Of a stretch of 64,000 nucleotides of DNA, positions 45,324 through 57,076 are shown in pieces (the stretch's first letter is position 1; each line of letters starts with the position of its first letter). The translations under genes were made by a program, and so were the position numbers. The stretch covers positions 149,669,819 through 149,733,818 of the forward strand of contig CP136064.1 of NCBI GenBank assembly GCA_032622095.1, given 5' to 3'. The notes under the pieces were generated by a model, which was given only the letters and a program-made list of their open reading frames with translations, was not told where the DNA came from and made no database searches. The DNA comes from Siphonodentalium dalli. Its lineage: Eukaryota; Mollusca; Scaphopoda; Gadilida; Siphonodentaliidae.

Positions 45324-46106
45324 TAAAGCCCCGGTTCCATATCCCCGATTTCCCACCCCGAATGTTCCCGAATGACTCCCGAATCATAATTTTGCAAAAA
45401 TCGTGGAGTAAATTCGGGACGAGTCGGAAAGTGAATTTTTACCCCCGAACATGATCGGGGATATCGGTGCTATCGGGGTCGATTCGGGACAATTCTGGAC
45501 TCGCTCCCGACAGTTTTGAAATGTTCAAAACTATCGGGAACCAAGCCGAATTGCTCCCGATTTGTAAATCGTCGGGAGAAATTCGGGAGCAATTCGGCAC
45601 CTATTCGGGAGTAGTCGGCAGTATTCGGCAATATTCGGGTGGATATTTTGGAGTAGTCGGCAGTATTTGGTAGGTTATTCCCGAATTCGCCATGTATGGC
45701 TGCTTTAATACTGAGATCCGGTGAATCTGCAAAATTCGGCATCGATTCGGGACGTTCGGCAGCAATTGAATACCAATTCGGTATCTATTCGGCATCAATT
45801 TGGTACCAGTTCGGCATTGATTCGGGGTATTCGGCAAGTCGGTAGTAATCTGGGAAATTTGGCAGCCACTCGCACGAAAGTTCGAGATCATTCTTGATCA
45901 TTCGGGAAGATATTCGGAAGCATTCTGGAATACTCGGCAATGTTCGGGACGATTAAATTTTGTCATAATTCGGCATCATTTCGGCGGCTTTTTGGAATAA
46001 AACTCGTCCAGAATTCTCTCGAATGCTGCCGATTTGGTCTGTTCCCGAATTTGTGCCGAATATACTAATTCGGGACAAAAAATCGGGAATATGGAACCGG
46101 GGCTTA
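45324..46106. mobile_element. MITE composed of CGGGA/CGGCA motifs
   Basis: Ends TAAAGCCCCGGTTCCATAT and, inverted, TAAGCCCCGGTTCCATATTC. The interior is built almost entirely of variants of attcggga, attcggca, tcccgaat and gccgaat. Open frames inside (PNTADYS-like repeats) are by-products of that composition. The target duplication is unclear (TA or TTA). Confidence 0.75.
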
Positions 46107-46374
46107 ACCAGCCACGAAATTGGTTGAGCCAGCCGCGAAAACTATTTGTCGTGGCTTCGGGGGTCTACCTCTTTCCCAACATTCATGACAACACATTTCT
46201 CTGGATGGAATCTTAATAACCAGTTGTTTGATTTCCCATTTTCCATTAAAAGAGCAGATAAAGTCCAGACACAAGATTCACTTGGGTAGTTTTACTATTT
46301 TAGTGTTTTTAATATAGTTTCTTCATAAAACTAATTTAATCACTAATTTATTTATGCGGATTGTCGTAATTATA

Positions 46375-46525
46375 AGCAATCCAAGTCGTTTTCGATGCAT
46401 CTGTTGGCATATAGAAGTGTCTGATGCCGAACTATACATACTTTCACGAAATTATACTGTATGTAATTCTGCATCAGACACATCTGTATGCCGACAGATG
46501 CATCGAAATCGATGTTGATTGCATA
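46375..46525. repeat. Foldback hairpin, ~65-bp arms
   Basis: gcaatccaagtcgttttcga, tgcatctgttggcatatag, gtgtctgatgccgaa, then after a short loop near 46445 the imperfect inverted return ending tcgatgttgattgc. Confidence 0.8.
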
Positions 46526-47310
46526 TGTAGATGGGAACGAGTCATTTTGGGGTCATTCAGCCAAAAAACATGCCCACCAGCAGCCATCTTGGATTTTACT
46601 CTTTGCATGACTAAATCCTTTGGCACAGGATACAGGTCGTAGCTTTGGTTGGATCACCATAAAAATTTTCATGGATGTCAACAATGACATGTAGATGGGA
46701 ACGAGTCATTTTGGGGTCATTTGGCAAAATATATGGCCGCCAGCAGCCATCTTGGATTTTACTCTTTGCATGATTAAATCCTTTGGCACGGGCTACAGGT
46801 CGTACCTTTGGTTGGATCATTATGAAATTTTTCATGGGTGTTGGCGGGTGTCATTTTGGGGTCATTCGGCAAAAAAACATGGCCGCCAGTGGCCATCTTG
46901 GATTCCAAAACGTGCAATCCATTAGCACGGGCTACAGGCCGGAGTGTTCCTCTGATCATCATTAAATTTGTCATGGAAGTTAATATTGACATGTTGATGG
47001 GAACGAGTCATTTTGGGGTAATTCGGCCATAAAACATGGCCACTGGCAGCCATCTTGGAATTTACTCTTTGTATGACTAAATCCTTTGACACAGGCTACA
47101 GGTCGTACCTTTGGTCGGATCATCATAAAATTTGTCATGGTTGTTAACATTGACATGTAAATGGGAACGAGTCATTTGGGGTCATTCGGCAAAAAATCAT
47201 CTTGGATTTCAAAATTCAATCCATTAGCATTCACTCCATTGACTGTAACACACGAAATTATTCCCTTTCCAAGTTGAACTACAGTGTCATTGACACTTTC
47301 ATTTCAAGAA
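46526..47310 (+). repeat. AGCTCAAC-family tandem modules (~165 bp) with 3' end
   Basis: Four to five tandem modules share catgtagatgggaacgagtc, attttggggtcattcggc, aaacatggccgcc, agcagccatcttggatttta and gggctacaggtcgtaccttt. Closes with tttccaagttgaactacag and the AGTGTCATTGACACT hairpin, as at 16310-16340. Confidence 0.8.
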
Positions 47311-47497
47311 CTGGCTACTTCGAATATCTGTATTGCCAATGTGTTAACACAACAAAGCCCTTATGTGTAAAAATTAAATTCACATTTCGTCTTCACCCTG
47401 ATATTGTAAATTATTATATTCCTGACAATGTAAATTATTTTATACATGACTCAGTGCTCATTGATGTATTGCCATAATCTACAAGTGTCTATTTTCC

Positions 47498-47672
47498 CAT
47501 TCAGTTATGAAAGTATACCTTGGAATAGTCTTAGTCATCTGGAGTCAATGTTCAGGAAATATAAGTAGATGACAGAAGGAATCATATTCATTGATGGGGA
47601 AACTTTCAGATTATAAGTTCAAGTACAAAAAACACCCTTTGGCCATAACTACGCATCAATGAGTATTTAGCA
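47498..47672 (+). repeat. Dispersed ~230-bp repeat, copy 2
   Basis: Blocks ccattcagttatgaaagt, caatgttcaggaaatataag, cattgatggggaaa and catcaatgagtatttag match the copies at 37765 and 60570. Confidence 0.55.
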
Positions 47673-48092
47673 AAGAAAAGGTTATAGTAAACTGGGGCAG
47701 CATGAGCAGGGCATATGCAAATATGACTTAACCTTTATTTGTCCTTGCACAATCTGCTAATTGCCTCTGGGCACATTTCTGCATGGGATATTATTAAACA
47801 TAGATAAATGTATATATATATATATCTATATAAATTCATCAGCCTTAACAATTTTTTTCATGTGAGAAATGGGATTTTAGTCTAGGCTTTCTTTAATCAG
47901 CAAATCTTAGAAAAGGTCATAATGACTTTGTATGAAGCTGCATGACAAAAAAAATGTGTGAGTTTTTATGATCTCGATAACCACTTGATTGTCTAAATGT
48001 GTTTCCTTAAATAATGTTTTTTTTCATCGACAATGGGTGTAACCTGGGGAGGGAGTTGCTGGTCCAGTACACAGCGAAAGGATGCACTCATT

Positions 48093-49143
48093 TTTAGCTC
48101 AACTTTGTAAGTTTGAGCTATTGCCATGGTTTGTCGTACGTCGTCCGTGTGTGCGTGTGTCCGTCAACAATTTCCTTTGGCGCGGGTTACAGGTCGTACC
48201 TTTGATCTGATCTTATATGAGATTTGTCATGAATGTTGACATTGACATGTAGATGGGAACAAGTCATTTTGGTGTCATTCGGCCAGCAGCCATCTTGGAT
48301 TTCAAAATTCAATCCATTGGCGCGGGCTACAGGTCGTACTGTTCTTCTGATCATGACGAAATTTTAACAATGACATGTAGATGGGAACGAGTAATTTTGG
48401 GGTCATTCGTCTAAAAAACATGGCCGCCAGCAGCCATCTTGGATTTTACTCTTTGCATGACTAAATCCTTTGGCGCGGGATACAGGTCATACCTTTGATC
48501 TGATCTTTATGAAATTTGTCATGAATGTTGACATTGACATGTAGATGGGAACGAGTCATTTTGGGGTCATCTGGCCAAAAAACATGGCCGCTGGCAGCCA
48601 TCTTGGATTTAAAAATTCAATCCATTGGCGCGGGCTACAGATCGTGCTGTTTGTCTGATCATCATGAAATTTGTCATGGATGTTAATATTGACATATAGA
48701 TGGGAACGAGTGATTTTGGGGCGTTCAGCCAAAAAACATGGCCACCAGCAGCCATCTTGGATTTTACTCTTTGCATGACTAAATTCTTTGGCGCGGGCTA
48801 CAGGTTGTAGCTTTGGTCAGAACTTCATAAAATTTGTCATGGATGTTAACAATGACATGTAGATGGAAACGAGTCATTTTGGGGTCGTTCAGCCAAAAAA
48901 CATGGCCGCCAGCAGCTATCTTGGATTTTACTCTTTGCATGACTAAATCCTTTGGCGCGGGCTACAGGTCGTACCTTTGGTTTGATCTTTATGAAATTTG
49001 TCATGAATATTGATATTGACATGTAGATGGGAACGAGTCATTTTGGGGTCATACGGCCAAAAAACATGGCCGCTGGCGGCCATCTTGGATTTCAAAATTC
49101 AATCCATTGGCACGGGCTACAGGTCGTACTGTTCGTCTGATCA
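48093..49143 (+). repeat. AGCTCAAC-family copy with six ~165-bp tandem modules, left part
   Basis: Head ttagctcaactttgtaagtt (shortened hairpin), cgtccgtgtgtgcgtgtgtc, then repeated modules of gtagatgggaacgagtcatt, catggccgccagcagccatc and gcgcgggctacaggtcgtac. Interrupted at 49143 by a hAT element and resuming at 50496. Confidence 0.8.
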
Positions 49144-50495
49144 TAGAGATGGGTGGTATTGAAATTTCAATCTCGGTATCGGTAAATTTTCGTCGATTTA
49201 CCTCGGAACGGTAATCGGTATTGCTCTTAAATTATAAGACCAAAGCAGACATTCCCGGTAAATTATTGTAATTCAAGTTTTTAGCTGAACAATATACATG
49301 TATATATGACCATGGTCCACGGATTTACTACATTCGTGACAATACCTAAATTAGGCAACAAAATGACCTACGCAATTAAGTAATATTCACACATCTCTTT
49401 GATGATTTACACACGCATATCGTCGCACTGATTTGAAAAGAATAAGAGCATGACTACAATATTTTTTCGTGTCAATTTGATAATTTCGTAACATTTCCAT
49501 GAGTGAATAGAATTGTGAGTAGTGATCACAATTCACAAATTTATGAACGTTCGTGCGATGTCATGAAAATAGGCAAACCGGCCATGACAATTTCCGAACT
49601 GCAGATGCCTAAACCTGCGGGTGGTTCATATTCTCCTCCTTGCAGCGTGATGTACCATTCATGTATACAATTTAAGAGTCCCTCTTATTTGTAGCAGGCA
49701 AGCTACTGGTTGCACATGGTGCCCAAGTGTTAATTTAAAGTTATCACGCGATCTTTTTTTGTCAGATATAGGCACATATGTATAATAAACCAGTAAGAAT
49801 ATATATGTTTAATAAAGTAATTTATAGTAGGATATAAACATATTTATACCGACATTTTTGTGCACAACTTTCCAAGAAGATGTGCTATTTGTAATTGACA
49901 AGATGAAGTTGTATCAAAAATCTGCAATGCGTATATCAATCGCTATTGCATCACCGTCTAATTATAAAGTAACCTGTGGGGTTTTCAATTTGTTATGCAC
50001 GGGGACCCCCCATAACACGTGCTTCGATTCCACATGCTTCGATCCAACTTGGGACACAGGTACCGAGTTGCCCACGCATTTTCCATTTGGACGGATACCG
50101 AAATTGACTCATAACGCTCCAGCTATGAGTAGTCATACGTCATGATGTTAGTTACATTGTCATTAATATGTTGTAAAGATCAAAAATGCCGTCGGGCAGC
50201 TGTGCCCTTGATGTAACAATGTTGCAATTATAGACTAATACATATTAAGTACCGACTTGTTACACAGAGTTATCATAATTATCCGATTCGTGTTGCTTAC
50301 GGTTGACCGGTCATACAATTTCATACAATTCATGCATGTCATGGCCGCGGTGACAAGGTGACACACATACGTTGGCAACACATGAATAATTTCATTACCG
50401 AAAATACAGTATTTTTAGTTTTGATTCGGTACGGTAAATCTGTATTACGCTGATGCCGATACCGCACGGTAAATACCGAGTACCGCTCATCTCTA
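49144..50495. mobile_element. hAT-family non-autonomous transposon 2
   Basis: Ends TAGAGATGGGTGGTATT and, inverted, TAGAGATGAGCGGTACT. Flanked by the 8-bp duplication TCTGATCA (49136-49143 and 50496-50503). Subterminal CGGTA/TACCG motifs occur at both ends. The target is the tandem module array, which continues across it. 1,352 bp, no transposase seen. Confidence 0.88.
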
Positions 50496-50790
50496 TCTGA
50501 TCATCATGATATTTATCATGGATGTTAAGATTAACATGTAGATGGGAACGAGTGATTTTGGGGTCGTTTGGCTAAAAAACATCTTGGATTTTACTCTTTG
50601 CATGACTAAATCCTTTGGCGCGGGCTGCAGGTCGTAGCTTTGGTCAGATCTTCATGAAATTTGTCATGGATATTAACAATGACATATAGATGGGAACGAG
50701 TCGTTTTGGGATTATTCGACCAACATGGCCACCAGCAGCCATCTTGGATTTTACTCTTTGCATGAGTAAATCCTTTGGCACAGGCTACAG
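50496..50790 (+). repeat. AGCTCAAC-family tandem modules, right part
   Basis: Two further modules after the hAT element. It ends at cacaggctacag, where a different repeat begins. Confidence 0.75.
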
Positions 50791-51725
50791 GTGTTTTGGA
50801 GAAGCTCCCAGCACCCATTCTCCACTCTCAATCATAAAAATCACCGTCCTCGGCACTGCAGGCGTTAAGGCAGTCACGCTCTTTATATTGACCAAATTTG
50901 GTGTTGTTAACCGAGTAACGCTCTTTATTGCCATCGGCGTTGCTAAACGGTCACCTATGCGTACAAAACTACTGATGCAAAACGCACCGGAACGGCAGAA
51001 TGTATTTATCTTGATTAAAAAGGCAGAATTAACTCATTGGAAAACAACAAATGCGTGTCGTGTGATTCTTATGTCTGTCGTTCCTAGGAACGGGGGAGAT
51101 TTTCATCGAATCGTCGCTGTGTTTTGGAGAAGCTCACAGCACCCATTCTCCACTCTCAATCATCAAAATCACCATCCTCGGCACTGCTGGGGTTAAGGCA
51201 GTCACGCTCTTTATATTGACCAAATTTGGCGTTGTTAACCGAGTAACACTCTTTATTGCCATCGGCGTTGCTAAACGGTCACCTATGCATACGAAACTAC
51301 AGATGCAAAACGCATCGGAACGGCGGAATGCATTTATCTTGATTAAAAAGGCAGAATTAACTCATTGGAAAACAACAAATGCGTGTCGTGTGATTCTTAT
51401 GTCTGTCGTTCCTAGGAACAAGGGAGATTTTCGTCGAATCATACCTCTTTTAGGGACGGGGTTGAAAGAAAAAAAATGCGTGTTGTGTGATTCTTATGTC
51501 TGTCGTTCCTAGGAAGGGGGGAGATTTTCATCGGGTCAGTTTTTCCACCCGATGTACCGTAAATCATACCTCTTTTAGGGATGGGTACCATCATTTCTCT
51601 TGATTAAAAAGGCAGAATTAACTCATTGAAAAACCAAAAATTAAAAAAGGCAGAATTAAAAAAAACATAATTAAAAAAATGTCATGTTTCTGACCAACCA
51701 CGCCAGTGGCGGGCTCACCTGCTAG
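50791..51725 (+). mobile_element. Helitron-like 3' part with 328-bp tandem duplication
   Basis: A unit starting gtgttttggagaagctccc (50791) repeats from 51119, and a third partial copy starts near 51478. Frames are open across the duplication (50690-51196, 51216-51512) but show no known domain. It ends with the small hairpin CGCC-AGT-GGCG and CTCACCTGCTAG at 51725, a Helitron-type 3' end. Confidence 0.5.
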
Positions 51726-52352
51726 TCTCATATATATTTTGAAGACCTCTGTATGTTTGTCTGTATGTCTGTATGTATGTCTGTCATTTATACAAATCTA
51801 CGATTCTCGACCGATCGGGACGAAACTTGGTACGTGTGTGTAGTTTGACCAGGCGGTCGACGTTGTCGTATTGGCGAGCCCGTGCGGCTCCCGTGCAGCG
51901 CATGCGCAGACGAGATCTCGGAAACGGGTGGAGCTATCGACTTGAAATTTGCTATGTGAATGTATCTTGCCCCGGATACAAATTTTATCGGGTCGCCGAG
52001 CCCGTGTGACGCCAGCTTCGCGCATGCGCAGACGAGATCTCGGAAACGGGTGGAGCTATCGACTTGAAATTTGCTATGTGAATGTATCTTGCCCCGGGAT
52101 ATGAATTTTATCGGGTCACCGAGCCCGTGCGACGCCAGCTTCGCGCATGCGCAGACCAGATCTCGGAAACGGGTGGAGCTATCGACTTGAAATTTGCTAT
52201 GTATCTTGCCCCGGATACAAATTTTATCGGGTCGCCGAGCCCGTGCGACGCCAGCATCGCACATGCGCAGAGCAGATCTCGGAAACGGGTGGAGCTATCG
52301 ACTTGAAATTTGGTTTTTGAATAGCCCGGACAACGTCGTGCTCATCGGCTAG
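51726..52352 (+). mobile_element. Helitron-like unit 1 with 122-bp satellite
   Basis: Starts TCTCATATATATTTTGAAG right after a CTAG, then (TCTG/TATG)n, then a gattctcgaccgatcggg module, then a 122-bp tandem array, and ends ctcatcggCTAG. Abuts the next unit without spacer. Confidence 0.6.
51889..52316 (+). repeat. 122-bp satellite array A
   Basis: About 3.5 units of 116-123 bp, each with cgagcccgtgcgacgccagc, ttcgcgcatgcgcagac, atctcggaaacgggtggagc and tatcgacttgaaatttg. Open frames on both strands arise from the repeat; 122 is not divisible by 3, so all frames rotate. Confidence 0.9.
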
Positions 52353-52374
52353 TCTCATATATATTTTGAAGACC

Positions 52375-52408
<34 letters not shown>

Positions 52409-53102
52409 ATTAATACAAATCTACGATTCTCGACCGATCGGGACGAAACTTGGTACGTGTGTGTAGTTTGACCAGGTGGTGGTCGTTGTCGTATTGGCGA
52501 GCCCGTGCGACGCCCGTGCAGCACATGTGCAGACGAGATCTCGGAAACGGGTGGAGCTATCGACTTGAAATTTGGTATGTGAATGTATCTTGCCCCGAAT
52601 ACGAATTTTATCGGGTCGACGAGCCCGTGCGACGCCAGCTTCGCGCATGCGCAGACGAGATCTCGGAAACGGGTGGAGCTATCGACTTGAAATTTGGTAT
52701 GTGAATGTATCTTGCCCCGGATACGAATTTTATCGGGTCGCCGAGTCCGTGCGACGCCAGCTTCGCGCATGCGCAGACCAGTTCTCGGAAACGGGTGGAG
52801 CTATCGACTTGAAATTTGGTATGTGAATGTATCTTGCCCCGAATACGAATTTTATCGGGTCGACGAGCCCGTGCGACGCCAGCTTCGCGCATGCGCAGAC
52901 GAGATCTCGGAAACGGGTGGAGCTATCGACTTGAAATTTGGTATGTGAATGTATCTTGCCCCGGATACAAATTTTATCGGGTCGCCGAGTCCGTGCGACG
53001 CCAGCTTCGCGCATGCGCAGACCAGATCTCGGAAACGGGTGGAGCTATCGACTTGAAATTTGGTTTTTGAATAGCCCGGACAACGTCGGGCTCATCGGCT
53101 AG
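52353..53102 (+). mobile_element. Helitron-like unit 2 with 122-bp satellite
   Basis: Same 5' end (TCTCATATATATTTTGAAG) and 3' end as unit 1. The hairpin GCCCG-GACAACGT-CGGGC (53074-53091) sits about 7 nt before CTAG. A hairpin followed by CTRR is the classical Helitron terminus. Confidence 0.6.
52496..53068 (+). repeat. 122-bp satellite array B
   Basis: About 4.7 units at exactly 122-bp spacing (for example cgag at 52742, 52864, 52986). Same unit as array A, with pairs of variant units alternating (Ccggatac/Cgaatac), suggesting higher-order duplication. Confidence 0.9.
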
Positions 53103-53658
53103 TCTACTATATATTTTGAGACTTCCGTATATATATGTGTGTGTATGTATATCCTTTATAGACTCGAAAACAGCTTGACCGATTGAGCCCAAACTTGCTA
53201 TCTAAGGGTAAAAAGCCACGAGAAGTGCCATCGCACCGCTTCTGAGAAAGTCCGAGCACTCCTTCACCCTTCGCCCTGCCACTGCCACCGTTAATGATGG
53301 GTTAATGGGTTAATGATTAAGGAGCGTTCGTATCTGCGGTGTCGTTGTTAAAGAGCGTTTATATACACAAGTATAAATACGGCTCAATCGACCATCTCGG
53401 AAACTGGGATATCGAGACGAAATTTCGTACTTAGGGCTTCCAAGGGACGGGGGAGATTTTCGTCGCGTCAGTTTCAACTCGGGACGGGAAATATTTTTGT
53501 TGTGTTATTTTGTCCACCCAACATGATCTTGAAACGGGTACCCGCAAAATGATAGCATGCTGTCGGCGTGCCTGTACGGGGTTACCTTGAAAAACAAAAA
53601 TTAATGGATCGACCAAAGCCATGGGACCAATCCCGCCAGTGGCAGGCTAATCTGCTAG
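53103..53658 (+). mobile_element. Helitron-like unit 3, different interior
   Basis: Starts TCTACTATATATTTTGAGAC immediately after CTAG of unit 2. The interior matches 31341-31570 and parts of 51400-51560. Ends CCCGCC-AGT-GGCAGG, then ctaatctgCTAG. It lacks the 122-bp array. Confidence 0.6.
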
Positions 53659-54228
53659 TATAATATATTGTGATCTGGGGATTCGAACATTAAAAAAGAT
53701 GGCCCTAAAAAAGGTACTAAATCTGATCAGGTGCTCCTAAATTACTATTTCTTTGGCTTCGGGGGTAAAAAATATTTGATTCGAGTCGAGGAACCCAACC
53801 ATCAAAGCTCAGAGTGATCAGATATCGATATTTGAGATGTGTAATATTATGTGGCCCAGAAACACATGATCAAACGGAGGGTTTTGTGATACTTTTAGTG
53901 ATAATACGGCCATATTTTTTTGAACAAAATGTTGATAAATAACATTTTTTGGAAAATTTTATACCATAGTTGACAGTGGTTAGCATTATTTTGTGGCAAT
54001 AAATTGATTCTGATAACTAAAGTGTATTTTGAAGAAATGTTGTTGTTGTATCTTGATGGTATGGGGACCGTCTGATCTGATTGAGTACCTTTAAGTTATA
54101 TTTAATAGCATTAACAAAAACAAAACACAAATTCTTGTAATTAATTTAATTGGCGAAAATTTTCAATTTATGAAATCAATATATTAATATTATAACAGAG
54201 GTAGGCCTGAGAATATGGTGCTGAATAT
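53659..54228. other. Unrecognised AT-rich stretch
   Basis: No coding or repeat structure recognised between the Helitron-like cluster and the next MITE fragment. Confidence 0.3.
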
Positions 54229-54440
54229 TTGCAGAATAACGTCCCCAGAGGGTGAATATAGTGACGTTATTAAACCCACACAGGTGGGGACCTCGATTAT
54301 GGGCATTGGGCACCTCGATTATGCATTGTAAGCAGAATAAGTCCCCAGCAGTAGAATTTAGTGATGCTAGCCCACTGTGCTGGGTAGCGTCAATAAATTC
54401 GCGTTCTGGGGACCTCAATGTGCAAAGCTCTGGCACCATT
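54229..54440. repeat. GAGGTCCCCAG-family hairpin fragments
   Basis: Two degraded hairpin units side by side (gtccccagagggtgaatata...; gatgctagcccactgtgc...gttctggggacctca). Confidence 0.65.
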
Positions 54441-54520
54441 TTTCAGGCCTGAACAGAGGCTTTTTGTTGTCTTTCTATCAGTCAGTTCCATTATAATACC
54501 AGACTGTTTCTACTTGCAAT

Positions 54521-56800
54521 ATAGTCCAGGAGATATTGGTCGACCTCTGCACCTCCCCCCCCCCCCAGGACTTAACTTCACCCCACTAATTTTCTTCCTT
54601 AAGGTCTCCTCTAATTTTTTTCACTTGTTAACAAGAAAAAAAAGTGGCCGCAGAGACTCCAGACAAGATGGCGTCCATCATGGCGGCCATTTTTTTTAAA
54701 TGCACCAGGTCTCTTTGATCGACATTATAGTAAAGATGATAGCACATGCGGTCTTGTTTTCCGCTTGATTCGTTATGCTAATATACAACCCTTACAAATT
54801 AGCCAAAAATCCGACACCAGAATCCAATATGGCGGCCAAGATGGCCGCCGAAATGTGAAAATATGCTATTTTTCTGAAATGTTACCACCTTTCGTTTGTC
54901 TTTGTGGGAAAATGTTAGAATTGTTGCATCATATTATACATTTATCATATAGAGGAGTCATTGGCGAACACATGGGGACCATAATATGCATTCATTGCGG
55001 GATATTTTTGTCCGATATTACGTTTTCCCAAATGCCGGTATCATAGGTCAAAGCCGAATCTCCGTTAATAACGCGATGTTATGTTTCGAATCAATGATTG
55101 TTATTGCTATTATAACAACACCCATGCATATATATTTGCAGGAGATACTCGAGCTAGGATTCCTCTTATACCTGAGTTGAGGAATATTTACCCAAATCCA
55201 AGATGGCGGCCAAAGTGGCCACCAGAAATGAAAAATCGCCGAAAATCACTGATTTTAACATCAGTGAGCATTATTGTCATGATAACTTCACACATGCTTA
55301 CTATTGTAAGTTGGGAACACTTAGGCGAAGAACTTTCCTTGTACCCTATCCAAATAAAAGTCCCCCAAATCCAAAATGGCGCCCACAATGGCGGACAGAT
55401 TTTGAAAAATCACCGAAATTCCCTCATATTCACATCATTGGGCATTATTGTCGAGACAACTCCATCCATGCGTACAGTTGAGTTGGAAATACTGAGGTGA
55501 AGTAATTACCTTACATCTCATGCAAGAAATGGTTTTACAAATCAAAGATGGCGGCCAAAATGGCGACCGAAATTTGAAAACACGCCTACATTCCTTTACT
55601 TTCTTAGGATGGGCGTTATTATTTCGCGATTTCTACCCACCATTACATGTTGATATGTATGAATTATCCATTAGGGTTTGGCAAGTGATACCCAGAGTCA
55701 ATATGGCGGCCAAACTGGCGGGCAGAAATTGAAAAGAAGCCGATATGATCACATACTAATTTCAACTTTTTGTCATAATATTGATTTGTATAAACGAAAC
55801 GGTACATAATATAAGCCATATATTAGTTCCAATGTAAGTCGTAGCCTTTTGGAAGGATGAAAACCCACAATCGCAATGTGGCATTTCAAAATCCATTCTC
55901 CACTAAGGGCTCATACTGGCCGTAACCGTATATAGGTGCGCCGAATAGTCATATTATGACTTCCAAGAATCAAAACAACAGTACCTGAGCTTATTCTGAA
56001 TTGACACATTCAGTATTATCTAGACTTGTTTCCGTCTCTTCGTCAGATTAATCTATCTCACTCACAACAACAGTTCACTACTCTTCTTTGTAGGAGTGTG
56101 CCAATAATCAGAATGTTTCAAACAATACATATGCCGGTGTCCAGCTCACGTGTTGGTTTCGAAAGCTTGGAATTCTTAGCGAGCTTCATTCGTGGTATAG
56201 CTTATGGTATAATTCAGATGCTACATATGGGGTATATGCGTCATCTTGTGCGATACACTATAAAGGTATTCGGTTGATGCGTATACTAGCTTTCAGAAGG
56301 ACCTATCTATCTGCGTATTGTCATCTTTGGTGACCTAATGGGGACAACAACGTGTACACCTGGTGATCTTCCCAAACAGCCAGTTCTCAATAAATGGTTC
56401 ATCAATTCACATACTCATCTAATGCACTGACGTACCCGGACAACTTCTGTATATGGCTTCGATTGTTGAAAGCCCGACATTTGACGGATGCATTTCTGCT
56501 AAGGCGTAGAAGACCATAATGCATAATATACCCAAACTCCTTGAACATTTTCATAAGAACAAGCTTGTTGGCGTCCAGCAATCGTCTCACCGAACTGATC
56601 CAAGCAGATGATAACAATACACACGGTGCTCGTTTTGTGGGTATGTGTCATGACAGTGGAAATTAAATTGGACCATGACTGCAACGCCCCTTATTTTGTT
56701 ATGTTTTAGATACAGACAGGATCTCATGTGTGGCTTTGCTTTCCTTGTATGCTAAGATTGTATGTTCCCATCCGTTTGGAAGCCGTTCTTAAACAACTGG
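54521..56800 (+). repeat. Left arm of the 6-kb inverted repeat
   Basis: Includes a poly-C run (54555-54566) matched by poly-G in the right arm, and four or five modules with atggcggccaa...gaaaatc, spaced roughly 150-180 bp. The frame 55081-55500 and its mirrored twin (59949 downward) look long only because both arms share the repeat. Confidence 0.75.
56402..56617 (-). pseudogene. Unrecognised coding-like remnant in the left inner arm
   Basis: The frame contains ISSVRRLLDANKLVLMKMFK and EFGYIMHYGLLRLSRNASVK. The right arm holds a diverged, broken counterpart (57600-57770). It may belong to the same former gene as the ORF at 56918-57076. Function unknown. Confidence 0.3.
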
Positions 56801-56917
56801 ACCAGGAGTATGCCATTGGCTACTGCTGTATAAGCCCCACCAAGACTGGGGTTTAGTCTTAAAGGCGATACCTTTGATAGTTGGTTGATATGTCATACTC
56901 ACGTTGGGTGGTATGGT

Positions 56918-57076
56918 TCAAGAAATTACAAATGCCATCAACAAAATGGTGAAATGTTCAACGCGAAGAACATCCAGAGGAATGTTACGTTGATGAGCTC
57001 TTGCATTCAGTTCAACAAACGTTGGTACACCAAGTGATTTCTTGGTCACATCACCAATGCGACCATTTTCCTGCAT
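56918..57076 (-). CDS. Small unrecognised ORF (52 codons) in the unpaired centre
   Basis: ATG at 57076-57074 and TGA at 56920-56918. It reads MQENGRIGDVTKKSLGVPTF, then VELNARAHQRNIPLDVLRVE. Composition looks like coding sequence, unlike the surrounding repeats, and it lies in the only single-copy part of the element. It may be a fragment of a lost transposase or of a captured gene. No family recognised. Confidence 0.3.
   Translation of the reverse strand: MQENGRIGDVTKKSLGVPTFVELNARAHQRNIPLDVLRVEHFTILLMAFVIS

Noticed and set aside
49503-50145. Open frames inside the second hAT element as transposase
   Set aside because: 63 and 95 codons, no hAT dimerisation or DDE motifs; element is likely non-autonomous.
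46526-50790. CRISPR-like array
   Set aside because: Modules are ~165 bp, degenerate and without unique spacers; the genome is clearly eukaryotic.
51773-53070. Dozen open frames of 75-158 codons on both strands
   Set aside because: Produced by the stop-poor 122-bp satellite; every frame is covered because 122 is not a multiple of 3.
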